DNA from: Acerihabitans arboris
Lineage (GTDB): Bacteria > Pseudomonadota > Gammaproteobacteria > Enterobacterales > Enterobacteriaceae
NCBI RefSeq assembly: GCF_010131535.1
Contig: NZ_WUBS01000016.1
Location: forward strand, 1 to 64,000
Length of the DNA: 64,000 nucleotides
Direction: 5' to 3'
The position numbers and the translations under genes are program-made. The notes under the pieces are model-generated. The model did not search any database. It saw only the letters and a list, made by a program, of their open reading frames with translations, and was not told the DNA's origin. Positions 16,412 through 27,183 of this stretch are shown here, in pieces (within the stretch, counting starts at the first letter, position 1; every line of letters begins with the position of its first letter).

Positions 16412-16835
16412 GTGTATATTTTTATTTGTATGACAGTGGCAAAAATTTTTTATTATAATAAAGATAATAAAAAACATAATTCATATATCAATATTTCATA
16501 AGAGTTACAGAAAAAATGATTAAATTTAACAAATGTCATACTTTTACTTAATGATTTGTGTTATTTTTTCTGCCATTACAGACTCAAAACTTTAAAGTGT
16601 ATTTTTAATACAAAATACCATGGTTTGATAGAAATTGTCAATTTTTTAGGCACTGATCAAACCCTGAATTGATGATTTAAAGTTATAAATAAGAGGTTGA
16701 CTAACTCATACAACTCCCCCAGCACGCGGCGAGAACGGAGCTCCAAGAGGCAGCACCCCTTAATCAAAGGCCACTGTCAGCGAAGGCAAACATTGTATCA
16801 TACAGGGCGAATGTGCCTTCCCTTACCGGCATCTC
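16412..16835. other. AT-rich gap upstream of the retron
   Basis: No gene is visible. The very AT-rich stretch ends near 16690, where the composition returns to that of the decayed ICE sequence. A short frame at 16697-16894 on the plus strand has no ribosome binding site or motif. Confidence 0.4.
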
Positions 16836-17201
16836 CTAAGTGGCAAGGTCTCCAACATTCACCGGCATGTGCAGCATCTTGCGAAGAATGGTGATATGCG
16901 CGAAAGCGGTTTCGCATGTTGGGGGATGGATGCTAGCGAGTCCTCGCCCGTTGCGTTGGCGCTATTGTAATAGGGGCGGCTTATTGCGCATGGCTGATCG
17001 GTTGTGTGGTCTTCCGCCCTGCCAACAAGCAAAACTCTCCGGAAACCACCCGCGTGCCCGGCCCCTAGAATAGGCGACGACATTGCGCACGGAGCCGCTC
17101 TGGCTGCGTGCTTGCAATTCGTCCAGCACGTACTGGCGATACTGGGGCGGCAGCCCGATGCAAGGCCGCCCGCATGTCGTTTTGTTGCTCAGCCTTTGCA
17201 C
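16836..17201 (-). pseudogene. Decayed second copy of the STY4528-like ICE gene (C-terminal module)
   Basis: One minus-strand frame gives IGLPPQYRQYVLDELQARS followed by GSVRNVVAY. After an in-frame stop it gives TAFAHITILRKMLHMPV, ending at 16836. These align with LPIGQRQGMLDEW, GGVRNTVAY and VAMAHIAKMRKMLGKPV of the copy at 11813-12869. The YLFGLI core and the tryptophan region are garbled, and the N-terminal two thirds are absent. The two copies are on the same strand and bracket the retron cassette. Confidence 0.6.
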
Positions 17202-17453
17202 TGCCCAGGCAAGGCAACAAGTATCCTGACACAGGGCACCTCGATTTAACCGAACAGTACGTTATGATTGGTTAAATCATTGTGTATAAGTTATATTGAT
17301 AAGGTACATAAATTGCTTCTTGATCAGTGTGGATTCTTAACCATGAACGCTCAAGCACGGGTTGGGTGGTAAAATATCGATGCAAAAACTTGCATCGAGG
17401 GCATCAATTCTGAGTGTGAACCCCGTTGATCCGAAGAATTAATAAATAACAAC
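17202..17453. other. Gap with one hairpin
   Basis: No gene is visible. A perfect 8-bp stem CGATGCAA / TTGCATCG with loop AAAC lies at 17378-17397; no T-run follows on either side, so its role is unclear. Confidence 0.4.
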
Positions 17454-18122
17454 TCATTCACCTTCATTATTAATACTTGATGTCCGGATGGTTCCTCTGT
17501 GCCAATATCCGCCACCATATGTCTTAGCAATAGTAAGAAAGCTGATGCAACATAATACTGTCAAAGATATCAATATAACATAATACCAATTTATATTTCC
17601 AAAGTATTTAAAAGGTGGCAAGGAATAGAATAAAAGACCGCACCAAACTAGAGTAATAAATAAACTAATAAGTTGATTTATTTTAGATACAGAAATTGGA
17701 GAAGGCCCTGTAAGCACATTATGTAAAATCTCTTTATATCCTTTGGGATTAGCACGCGATAAGATAACCTTATAAAGAGGACCATTTACAGCATCTTCAA
17801 GCATATCAACATGATTCTCCCAGTTTTCCTGTCAATATTTACTTCCACGATTAACACAAAGCCACCCAAAAGAGAATACAATACCTAGACTACATAAAAG
17901 GATAGATAAATCTGTTTTATTCGTTGATGAAGACGACTGTATAGCCATAAAGCCAGCTAACGTGGCAGCAATAAATGTCCAGAAGTACGTAGCTCTCTTC
18001 CAATAAAGTTCGATTTCGAACTTACGTATATCTAACGCATGATCCAGAGATCTTATATTTAATTCTTCACCTTTTAAAAACCTATCTCTATATTCCGCAT
18101 TTGAAAATTCTCTTGTTGGCAT
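17454..18122 (-). pseudogene. RipA-like membrane protein gene, interrupted by one in-frame TGA
   Basis: From ATG 18122 the frame reads MPTREFSNAEYRDRF, then a helix with LDHALDIRKFEIELYWKRAT. A membrane segment (TYFWTFIAATLAGFMAIQ) and a second one (ILLCSLGIVFSFGWLCV) follow, then NRGSKY and a TGA at 17832-17834. Without a frame change it continues QENWENHVDMLEDAVNGPLY, two more membrane segments and a tail, to the stop at 17454. Total length would be 222 residues with four membrane helices, matching proteins annotated as RipA-family octameric membrane proteins, in which a tryptophan sits at the TGA position (KYWQENWE). A single TGG to TGA change explains the break. It lies between the island's integrase and the ICE remnant. 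Confidence 0.75.
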
Positions 18123-18162
18123 AGAACACCTCTATATAAAAAAATAGTATACGAATTTAATG

Positions 18163-19410
18163 TCATTTTTTGAATTCATACGGCACCACATACCCCTCCC
18201 GATTCGCATCCAGGAAATCCGCCCACCACTGCACCATCAGCTTACGTTCCTCAATATGCTCAGCCCGATGGATATACGCCGCCCTTACTCCACTCCGCTC
18301 CTGGTGGCTCATCTGCCGCTCCACCGCATCCCGTGACCAAAGTCCCGACTCCACCAATGCACTACAAGCCATGGTCCTGAAACCATGCCCACATACTTCG
18401 GTTTTCGTATCGTATCCCATGGTCCGCAGCGCCTTATTAACGGTGTTTTCACTCATAGGCTTTTTAGGATCATGATCGCCCGGGAATACCAACGTCTGGT
18501 TATCGCCGCATAGCGCCCTAATCCGCTTAAGCAATACCACCGCCTGCCGTGACAATGGCACCAGATGCGGCGTATGCATCTTGGAACCGCGCTGAGAGAA
18601 CTTCACGCCCTCAATAGGCTCACGTTCTGCCGGCAGGGTCCACATCGCGCGTTTCAGGTCAATTTCCTGCCAGCGGGCGAAACGTAATTCGCTGGAACGG
18701 ATAAAGATCACCAGCGCCAGTTGTACCGCCAGACGCGTTAATTTCCTGCCGCCGTAATCATCCAGGCGTTCTAAGAAATCCGGCAACTGTTCCAACGGTA
18801 ACGCGGGATGATGATTTGCCTTGCGGGTGGCAATCGCGCCGACCAAATCCTGGGCGGGGTTATAGTCAATCAAGCCGTTTTGCATGGCGTAGCGCATCAC
18901 GCCGGTGACCCGCTGTTGCAACCGGGAGGCCACATCCAGTTTCCCGGTCGCCTCCACCGCTTTTAACGGCTCCAGCAAATCGCGTATTTTCAGCTCGGTG
19001 ATATCGCGATCGCCCAAGGCCGGGAAGAGGTAGACCTCTAGGTAATGCATCACCCTGGCGGCATGGTCCGCCGACCAGCGCTGGTTGCTGGCATGCCAGT
19101 CGCGGGCCACCGAGGCAAAGGTATGCGCCGGCGCATTGGCCAGCTTTTCTTCTTTGCGCCTTTCGGCGGGATCAAGGCCGTCAGCCAGTAAAACGCGAGC
19201 TTTTTCACGCAGTTCACGGGCCTTGGCTAAACCAATAAGCGGATAAGCGCCGAAGGAGAGTTTTTTTTCTTTACCCTGGTAGCGATATTTAAGCTGCCAT
19301 AATTTCGAGCCAGCCGGTTTTACCAGCAGATATAGGCCGTGGGCATCGCTGAGCTTGTAGGGTTTTTCGAGCGGTTTTGCGTTGTGGGCAGCGCGATCTG
19401 ATAAAGGCAT
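18163..19410 (-). CDS. P4-family tyrosine integrase of the leuX island
   Basis: The site-specific recombinase that inserted the island into leuX, 415 residues. The N-terminal DUF4102-type arm-binding domain (LSDAHGLYLLVKPAGSKLW) is followed by a core-binding part at about 95-190. The catalytic domain has R238 (IRSSELRFARW), H342-x-x-R345 (HGFRTMA), H369 and the nucleophile Y379, all present. Length and order are typical of P4/CP4-57-type integrases, which favour tRNA genes. The start lies 220 bp from the tRNA 3' end, with the gene pointing away from it, the usual position. The enzyme looks intact, although one att copy is damaged. The relative IntB uses leuX in E. coli. Confidence 0.95.
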   Translation of the reverse strand: MPLSDRAAHNAKPLEKPYKLSDAHGLYLLVKPAGSKLWQLKYRYQGKEKKLSFGAYPLIGLAKARELREKARVLLADGLDPAERRKEEKLANAPAHTFASVARDWHASNQRWSADHAARVMHYLEVYLFPALGDRDITELKIRDLLEPLKAVEATGKLDVASRLQQRVTGVMRYAMQNGLIDYNPAQDLVGAIATRKANHHPALPLEQLPDFLERLDDYGGRKLTRLAVQLALVIFIRSSELRFARWQEIDLKRAMWTLPAEREPIEGVKFSQRGSKMHTPHLVPLSRQAVVLLKRIRALCGDNQTLVFPGDHDPKKPMSENTVNKALRTMGYDTKTEVCGHGFRTMACSALVESGLWSRDAVERQMSHQERSGVRAAYIHRAEHIEERKLMVQWWADFLDANREGYVVPYEFKK

Positions 19411-19590
19411 TTTGGGGGCCTCGTGTAAATCGAACCGAAAGAGCCCCCATTAAAGCCCCCAAATGGACCGGATGTCAATGGATGGAAAACGACCAGTATG
19501 GAAGAGGAAGAAATCGACGGGTCAGAAAGTGGTGAAATATTTTCTTTATTTAACAGACGACTATGGAACTCAGTGGAAAAATATGGACAC

Positions 19591-19613
19591 AAAAAAAGCC
19601 ACCCTTGGGTGAC
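19591..19613 (-). terminator. Intrinsic terminator of leuX
   Basis: On the minus strand GTCACCC, loop AA, GGGTGGC (one G-T pair), then T7. It lies 16 bp after the CCA end of the tRNA gene. The same hairpin is duplicated in the left att copy. Confidence 0.85.
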
Positions 19614-19652
19614 CTGATTGTGTACTAATGGTGCCGAAGGCCGGAATCGAAC
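19591..19652. repeat. Right attachment repeat (att), within leuX
   Basis: Identical to 271-314 over 44 bp (19591-19634) and similar for another 17 bp. It includes the leuX terminator, the CCA end and the 3' acceptor and T-arm strand of the tRNA. The island end that restores the tRNA is this one. Confidence 0.92.
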
Positions 19653-19713
19653 CGGCATGCCCGAAGGCGGTTGATTTTGAATCAACTGCGTCTACCGATT
19701 TCGCCACTTCGGC
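19629..19713 (-). tRNA. leuX: tRNA-Leu (anticodon CAA)
   Basis: An 85-base class II tRNA. The minus strand begins GCCGAAGTGGCGAAATCGG and ends CTTCGGCACCA, with the CCA encoded. The acceptor arm GCCGAAG pairs with CTTCGGC. The anticodon arm GTTGA-TTCAAAA-TCAAC places CAA at the anticodon, and the long variable arm and GGTTCGATTCC T-arm are present. It is the E. coli leuX type and the integration target of the island. Its neighbourhood (lptG-lptF-pepA beyond) is also that of leuX in E. coli. Confidence 0.97.
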
Positions 19714-19842
19714 ACTGAAGTTAGTATACGGAAAACGAGGTGCATTATACCGTTAACGCATCCCGGCGCAATACTAATCGGCTGATGTCGTTGCCGATTG
19801 CTGAAAAAAACGCCCTTTCCTCTTTTTACATGCTACATGCGC

Positions 19843-20634
19843 TCACCGCTGGCATCCCGGGCACCAGTAAAACGGCCGGGACGCCACCGTGGTCTTTTCG
19901 ATCGGCCGGCCGCAGCGTTCGCAGGGCCTGCCGGCCCGGTGAAACACCCGGAAGCGGAATACCGCGCCGTGATGTTTATCGCTTTCTCCTTGTCCGCGGG
20001 TGGTATAGGACAAGCGAGGGATCTCAAGTATCGCCTCGCACAGGCAACGCAGCTGCCGCGCGGTTAAATCCCGCGCCTTATGCCGCGCGGTCAGCCCCGC
20101 CTGCCAGAGGATCTCCACCCGCAGGTAGTTGCCCAGGCCGGCGATAAACGACTGGTCCAGCAGCAGGCTGCCGAGCTGGCGTCCGCTGAAGCGCGGCGAG
20201 GAGAGACGCTCAATCACCTCGTCCACCGTCAGGGTCATATCCAGGGCGTCGGGACCGATGCGCAGCAAAAACGGATGCGCGGCCAGCTCGTCGGCGTTCA
20301 GGATTTTAATCTCCGACGCGCTGTAGAGCAGGATAGCGTGCTCGGCATTCTCCAGGCGCACCCGCAGGTCGCGTTTGGTGACCGGCGTTTCCCCTGACTT
20401 GACCACCCGCCAGACGCCATAGAGCTGGTTATGGCTGTAGAGCACCAGGCCGTTGGAAAACCAGGTTAGCAAGGCTTTGCCGCGGGTATCGATTTTTTCG
20501 ATGCGCTGGCCGACCAAATCGGTCTCATAGGGCTTAAGATGGGGAAAAGCGAACCAGGCCAGGGTAATGGGCTTGTCCGCCACCGCCGCCAGCAGGCTAT
20601 CGGCCGCCCGACGAATTTCCGGTCCTTCCGGCAT
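19843..20634 (-). CDS. nei: Endonuclease VIII (DNA glycosylase/AP lyase)
   Basis: Removes oxidised pyrimidines from DNA and cuts the abasic site. The start is taken at the second of two adjacent ATGs, so that the mature protein begins P-E-G-P-E, with the catalytic N-terminal proline and glutamate of the Fpg/Nei family. A lysine in RGKALL near residue 52 is the conserved proton donor. A helix-two-turn-helix follows ([20 protein letters not shown]), then a C-terminal zinc finger with four cysteines (CERCGRP, CPGCQR). At 263 residues it has the usual length and looks intact. It stands alone next to leuX. Confidence 0.96.
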   Translation of the reverse strand: MPEGPEIRRAADSLLAAVADKPITLAWFAFPHLKPYETDLVGQRIEKIDTRGKALLTWFSNGLVLYSHNQLYGVWRVVKSGETPVTKRDLRVRLENAEHAILLYSASEIKILNADELAAHPFLLRIGPDALDMTLTVDEVIERLSSPRFSGRQLGSLLLDQSFIAGLGNYLRVEILWQAGLTARHKARDLTARQLRCLCEAILEIPRLSYTTRGQGESDKHHGAVFRFRVFHRAGRPCERCGRPIEKTTVASRPFYWCPGCQR

Positions 20635-20637
20635 CAA

Positions 20638-20955
20638 CGATCTCCATGGTGTTTGGTTATGGGATCAGGATAGCACCGGCCGCCGGCGCCAGGCCGCAAC
20701 ATTATGCGCTTTTAATCCCAGCGCCGGCGATTTTGGCTAATGATCCCCTGCTTTTTAAGCTGCAAAATGCGCCTGGCCATTAACAAACGAGTGAGCCTGG
20801 TGCCGAGAATAGTCTCAATTTGCCGCCCGGCATGGGCTTTTCATCTGCGTTTGCTGGCGGTACGGCGCCGGTGTGGGTTAGGTTAACCGCAGATATGACA
20901 ACCGGCGCGCTCGGTAGAGGCGCGCAGTGCAAACTATTTCAGGAGTGTATTGATT
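20638..20955. other. Gap between nei and the DUF2501 gene
   Basis: No gene is visible. The plus-strand DUF2501 gene is preceded by AGGAGTG at 20941. The region should hold its promoter, but no clear -35/-10 pair stands out. Confidence 0.4.
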
Positions 20956-21489
20956 ATGATCACCACCCGTCGTGTTTTTATGGCGCTGGCCGTTAGCGCC
21001 GGTCTATCCATAGGATTGGCCTCAGGCGCGGCCCAGGCGGCCGGCAACTGGATGGATTCGGTTAACAGCGCGGTCAGTGAGATGAATAAGTCCTCCACCG
21101 GCAACGGTTCCAGCACCGCCGGCGCCGCCACCGGCAATAACGCCAGTTCGCTGGCCGCGCTGTCGGGCCTGCTGAACGGCGGCGACAAGTCGTTAAGCTC
21201 CAGCAGCATGACCAATGCCGCCGGCGTGTTGCAGTACTGCGTCAAGAACAACCTGCTCTCCGCCAATGGCACCTCGACGATAAAAGATCGGTTGCTCGGC
21301 AAACTGGGCATCAGCAGTACGCCCAACGCCAACAGCCAGGATTATCAGGAAGGATTGGGCGGCCTGCTGACCACCGGTAAAAACGGCCAGTTGAATCTCA
21401 ACGATCTGAGCAACTCGCAGCTGGGTCAAAAGGTCAAGACCAAAGCCTGCGATGTCGTGCTGAAGCAAAGCAAGAATTTTATCTCCTGA
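20956..21489 (+). CDS. Exported DUF2501 (YjjA-like) protein
   Basis: A periplasmic or secreted protein of 177 residues with a clear signal peptide (basic start, then FMALAVSAGLSIGLASGAAQA, cleavage after AQA). A Ser/Gly/Ala/Asn-rich low-complexity stretch follows. The conserved C-terminal half has two cysteines (LQYCVKNNLL, KACDVVL), a likely disulfide. This is the layout of the DUF2501/YjjA family, whose role is unknown. The start is placed at ATG 20956 rather than the upstream TTG, because AGGAG lies ten bases before the ATG and only four before the TTG. Confidence 0.85.
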   Translation: MITTRRVFMALAVSAGLSIGLASGAAQAAGNWMDSVNSAVSEMNKSSTGNGSSTAGAATGNNASSLAALSGLLNGGDKSLSSSSMTNAAGVLQYCVKNNLLSANGTSTIKDRLLGKLGISSTPNANSQDYQEGLGGLLTTGKNGQLNLNDLSNSQLGQKVKTKACDVVLKQSKNFIS

Positions 21490-22117
21490 TGGCGCGATAG
21501 GCGCGGTGCGGGAATAATAGTGGTTTCACGACGTCTGGCGCGGCGTGGAACCTTGATGTTCCCGTTCGGTGCCAAAGCCGTGGGATAGATTGGAACCCTG
21601 TCTTTCGGTGGCGATAGGGCTGTGGCCGTTAGGTTCCTTAGGCAGCCTTCCCGCCGGCAAACCCCATACCTAAGGTTAGTGCACGACCCAGGGCCAAGTT
21701 CAACATAAGGCATATCCACAGCGGGTTCGCGAGTATTCTTTTACCTCTACCGCTGATATTCGGTTATTATAAATCCGCCCTTCACATGGTAAACATAATA
21801 TTAATACCATGCTATTTACATTCAATTAACTATATTATAAAGCGAAACAATAAGGGCAAACCATGCCAGAGCCAGCGCCCTTCCACGGTCATTTTATGGT
21901 CTTCCACGGCGTTCCTCCGTCTCGTTGGAGATATTTTCGCCTTGTCATCGTTAAAAAATAAAAGATAAAATCATTAGTCACTGGAAGCAGTACATTAATA
22001 ATTCTCATGCTATCGATATATAGGAGCAGTAGAAGCCAGGTAATAATTTATCATGCATTTATATCCATTTAGCTATCGGATATCCCTCAAACCAGCGTTC
22101 TAGATCATGACTATTAT
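21490..22117. other. Gap before the LysR-type regulator
   Basis: No convincing gene is visible in 628 bp. Bases 21780-22030 are AT-rich and probably include the promoter of the regulator. Short frames at 21786-21968 lack a ribosome binding site. Confidence 0.4.
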
Positions 22118-23017
22118 ATGAATAATTTTGATTTCAATTTATTGGTAGTACTAAATGCGCTGCTGGAAGACTGTAGCGTAAACCTGGCGGCCAGGAAGCT
22201 GAACGTCACCGCGCCAGCCATCAGTAAATCGCTGAATAAGATTAGGGGGTTGTTCAACGATCCCATCCTGGTCCGCAGCGGCACCAAACTGATACCCACG
22301 CCTAAGGCTGTCGCACTTAAGGAGGATGTGCGCCAGCTGGTCAACCGTATTGAATCGATGCTGAATACCAATATGGCCTTTGAACCCCATACCACCACGG
22401 TGTCCTTCACCATTGCGGCGAACGCCACCATCGTGTTTACCCTTAACGCCTCGTTGTTCAGCGAATTACAGCGCAGCGCGCCCAATGTATTTATTAATAT
22501 GGTGCATGATTCGGAATTTGACGATGATTTCCTGCGTTCCAATGATATTGATCTCTACATCGGCGAAATGCGCGATCTGAATCCTGAAATTACCATTCGC
22601 ACTATTCACTCGGCCAAATGTTTTTTTATGTGCCGCTGTGGCCACCCTATTATTTGTGGGGATAAAAACATGGATAATTTATTGAAGTATCATTTTGTCC
22701 AAACCAAGGAGAAATATCCGGCCGGCTCGGACGAAGCGATGAAATATTTCTGGTCCACCCGCCATGTGATGGGCACTACGCCCGGTTATATGGCTACCAT
22801 GAATGCCATTACCCACTCCGACGCCCTGGCCATCGTGCCGGATTTTGTGGTGAACAACCTGCGTAAGCTCAATATCGCGGTGGAGTTTTTCAGCGCCGAT
22901 TTCGATTTGGGCAAGCGGAGCATTATCCAGGCGTGGCACTCCAAGCATAACCATTCGCCGTGCCATAAATGGCTGCGCGACCTGACCAAGGTGATGTTTG
23001 TCGAGAGTATTAAATGA
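22118..23017 (+). CDS. LysR-family transcriptional regulator
   Basis: A 299-residue regulator. The N-terminal winged helix is typical: FDFNLLVVLNALLEDCSVNLAARKLNVTAPAISKSLNKIRGLF, DPILVRSG (residues 4-57). A LysR substrate-binding domain from about 90 follows. It resembles the NodD/SyrM-like subgroup in its start (NFDFNLLVVLNALLE). The ligand and targets cannot be read from sequence. No divergent partner gene lies next to it; DUF2501 is upstream on the same strand, and the converging lptG is downstream beyond a strong hairpin. Confidence 0.88.
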   Translation: MNNFDFNLLVVLNALLEDCSVNLAARKLNVTAPAISKSLNKIRGLFNDPILVRSGTKLIPTPKAVALKEDVRQLVNRIESMLNTNMAFEPHTTTVSFTIAANATIVFTLNASLFSELQRSAPNVFINMVHDSEFDDDFLRSNDIDLYIGEMRDLNPEITIRTIHSAKCFFMCRCGHPIICGDKNMDNLLKYHFVQTKEKYPAGSDEAMKYFWSTRHVMGTTPGYMATMNAITHSDALAIVPDFVVNNLRKLNIAVEFFSADFDLGKRSIIQAWHSKHNHSPCHKWLRDLTKVMFVESIK

Positions 23018-23088
23018 GTTTCCCGCAGCCGGGATGAAAGAACCAAACCTGAAGGTCGATGCAATGGGGCCTGCGCCAATACACACCA

Positions 23089-23116
23089 GCGCTAACAGGT
23101 CAACGCCTGTTAGCGC
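23089..23116. terminator. Hairpin between converging LysR gene and lptG
   Basis: GCGCTAACAGG, loop TCAACG, CCTGTTAGCGC: an 11-bp perfect stem. It sits between two converging genes and may serve both strands. No long T-run follows, so it is called from stem strength and position. Confidence 0.6.
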
Positions 23117-23132
23117 CACGTCCGGGATATCA

Positions 23133-24203
23133 TTAACGTCTCTTGAGCAGTAGCGCCACGCTTATCACCAGGAAGGCCATGCTGGGAAGCAGCGCGCCGA
23201 ACAGCGGCGGCATATTGTAGACCAGGCTGAGCGGCCCGAAGATCTGATCCAATACGTAGAACAGGAAGCCGAAGCTGATACCGGTGATCATCCTCACGCC
23301 CATCGCCACGCTGCGTAACGGGCCGAAGATAAACGACAGCGCCATCAGCATCATCACCGCCACCGAGAAAGGCGAGAAGATCTTGCTCCACATATTCAGT
23401 TGGTAACGACTGGCCTCCTGCCCGCTCTGCTTGAGGTATTTGACATAATCACGCAGGCCGGAAATCGACAGCGATTCCGGATCGAGCGCCACCACGCCTA
23501 ATTTATCCGGGGTCAGGTTGGTTTTCCATTCGCCGTTAAGCGTCTGCCTGCCGGCGATCTGCTGGTCGTTGGTCAGATCCGACTCGTCCACCTGCGACAG
23601 ATGCCAGGTGCCGTCGGCAAAGGTGGCGCTGGCGGCGTAACGCAGCGTTTGCAGCCGGTTTTCGTGGTTGAAATGATAGATATTTACCCCGGATAGCTGG
23701 TTGTCGCTGACCACCCGTTCGATAAAGATAAAATCACTGCCGTCCTTGGCCCACAGGCCGTTTTGCACCGACAGCATGGAGCCGCCGTAAAGCGACTGGG
23801 AGCGAAAATTACGCGCCATCTGCTCGCCCTGGGGGGCAACCCATTCGCCGATGGCCATGGTCAGCAATACCAGCGGGATGGCGGTTTTCATCACCGCAGC
23901 GGCGATTTGCATGCGGGTGAACCCGGAGGCCTGCATTACCACCAGTTCGCTGCGGCTGGCCAGGGTGCCCAGGCCCATCAGCGCGCCGAGCAGCGCCGCC
24001 ATCGGGAAGAAGATTTCGATATCCTTCGGCACGCTTAACAAGGTATATAGCCCGGCGCCCGCCGCGGAATAATCGCCCTGGCCGACCTTGCGCAGCTGAT
24101 CGACAAATTTGATAATGCCCGATAACGATACCAGCATGAACAGGGTCATCATGATGGTATTGAAGATGGTTTTACCGATATAGCGGTCCAGTACGCCAAA
24201 CAT
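23133..24203 (-). CDS. lptG: LPS export system permease LptG
   Basis: An inner-membrane subunit of the LptB2FG transporter, which extracts lipopolysaccharide and feeds it to the LptC-A-D bridge. It has 356 residues starting MFGVLDRYIGKTIFNT. Three membrane helices lie in the first 115 residues, followed by a large periplasmic beta-jellyroll (about 130-265) and three helices at the end. The longer upstream frame is rejected: ATG 24203 shares one base with the lptF stop (TGATG), and the known N-terminus begins there. Order lptF-lptG matches E. coli. It is essential in most Gram-negative bacteria and looks intact. Confidence 0.96.
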   Translation of the reverse strand: MFGVLDRYIGKTIFNTIMMTLFMLVSLSGIIKFVDQLRKVGQGDYSAAGAGLYTLLSVPKDIEIFFPMAALLGALMGLGTLASRSELVVMQASGFTRMQIAAAVMKTAIPLVLLTMAIGEWVAPQGEQMARNFRSQSLYGGSMLSVQNGLWAKDGSDFIFIERVVSDNQLSGVNIYHFNHENRLQTLRYAASATFADGTWHLSQVDESDLTNDQQIAGRQTLNGEWKTNLTPDKLGVVALDPESLSISGLRDYVKYLKQSGQEASRYQLNMWSKIFSPFSVAVMMLMALSFIFGPLRSVAMGVRMITGISFGFLFYVLDQIFGPLSLVYNMPPLFGALLPSMAFLVISVALLLKRR

Positions 24204-25303
24204 CAGGCCGCTCCTCTGATATGTAAACGTTCGCGCGCCCGTCTGAAGGGTACGCTGTCCCAAAGATTGAGCAACAGCGCCACGGCCAGATAGGCCAGGT
24301 TGACCAGCCACATCCATATCACCGGATCAAGCTTGCCCTTGGCGCCGTTGGAGCGCAGCGAGCTTTGCAGCAGGAAAAAAATCAGATAGAGCAGCATTGC
24401 GGGCAGCATACTTAACACCCTTCCCTGGCGTGGGTTAACCGCGCTGAGCGGCACCACCATGATAGCCATGATAAATACCGATACGATGAGGGTCAGGCGC
24501 CACTGCAGCTCCGCGAGGGCTTCCGGCTGGTCGGACTGCCAGAGCGCCCGGATGGACATCTGTTCGGCGTCTTTATTGTCCACCGACACCGCCTGGTGGC
24601 CGATCACCGCCTGGTATTGGTTAAAATCCGTCACGCGGAAATCACGCAGCAGCGCGGTGCCCTCATAGCGGGTGCCCTTATTGAGATTGACCACCTGCGA
24701 GCCGTCGGGACGTTGGGTCATATGACCCTGGTCGGCCACCACCACCGACGGACGGGAGTTTCCTCTGGGGCGCAATTGCGCCAGGAATACGTTTTGGAAC
24801 TCCTGCCCTTTGACATTGCCGACAAACAGCACCGAATTGCCGTTTTGCGCCGCCTGGAACTGCCCTTCCACCATGGCCGCCATGCTGGGATTGGCCTTGG
24901 CCTCCGCCAACACTTCGTCCTGGTGCAGGGACGACCAGGGGGATAGCCAGATCACGTTGATGGCGGCAAGTATGGCCGTCAGCACGCTTAACAGCAGCGC
25001 CGCCTTGATCAGCACGCTCTTCCCCAACCCGCAGGCATGCATGACGGTTATTTCGCTTTCAGCGTATAACCGGCTCAGGGTCATCAGTAACCCGAGGAAC
25101 AGGCTGAGGGGAAGGATTAACTGCGCCATTTCCGGCACCCCCAGCCCGAGCAGGGATAACACCAGGTTTGTCGGGATATCGCCGTCTACCGCCGCGCCCA
25201 GCACCCGCACCAGCTTTTGACAGAAAAAAATCAGCAGCAGGATGAACAGGATGGCCAACTGGCTTTTAAAGGTTTCCCGAACCAGATATCTAATGATGAT
25301 CAC
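24203..25303 (-). CDS. lptF: LPS export system permease LptF
   Basis: The partner of LptG in the LptB2FG ABC transporter, 366 residues, the usual length. It starts MIIIRYLVRETFKSQLA, with three membrane segments to about residue 120. A periplasmic jellyroll follows at about 130-260, then three C-terminal segments ending with a basic tail. The stop overlaps the lptG start by one base. The gene is divergent from pepA, with 283 bp between them that must carry both promoters. No damage is visible. Confidence 0.96.
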   Translation of the reverse strand: MIIIRYLVRETFKSQLAILFILLLIFFCQKLVRVLGAAVDGDIPTNLVLSLLGLGVPEMAQLILPLSLFLGLLMTLSRLYAESEITVMHACGLGKSVLIKAALLLSVLTAILAAINVIWLSPWSSLHQDEVLAEAKANPSMAAMVEGQFQAAQNGNSVLFVGNVKGQEFQNVFLAQLRPRGNSRPSVVVADQGHMTQRPDGSQVVNLNKGTRYEGTALLRDFRVTDFNQYQAVIGHQAVSVDNKDAEQMSIRALWQSDQPEALAELQWRLTLIVSVFIMAIMVVPLSAVNPRQGRVLSMLPAMLLYLIFFLLQSSLRSNGAKGKLDPVIWMWLVNLAYLAVALLLNLWDSVPFRRARERLHIRGAA

Positions 25304-25571
25304 GCTTATTTCGCCTGTGAAAACTTGTCTTTTTGCAGGAAAATCGATAATTTCTTCGCTAATGCACTATTAATGCGTATCAATTAGTCACCTTTATCGC
25401 CAGATAGAGTATAACAACATTAAGCGTTCGGCTGTGCTATGAGAACGCACTGATTATTGCCGGAATAACGTCCTTTGCGTCGTTCAGATTAACACATAAG
25501 AGTTAATGCAAAGGCGGGGGATACGATAGGGAATGATTTATTTTATCCCGGTTGACCGTCTTTGTCTTTAA

Positions 25572-27098
<1,527 letters not shown>

Positions 27099-27119
27099 CC
27101 CTAAAAAAGGTAAACTCAC

Positions 27120-27148
27120 CGGGCGGCCCAGGCCGCCCGTAATTTTTT
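27120..27148 (+). terminator. Intrinsic terminator after pepA
   Basis: CGGGCGGCC / GGCCGCCCG, nearly closed hairpin, then TAATTTTTT. It is a classic rho-independent terminator 21 bp after the pepA stop. Confidence 0.9.
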
Positions 27149-27183
27149 CCGTCATCCCCTCTCAGGCTTAGTTAAAACGGTAC

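Noticed and set aside
23133-24317. 394-codon version of LptG
   Set aside because: The first 38 residues are translated from the end of lptF; the known LptG N-terminus begins at 24203 with the TGATG overlap.
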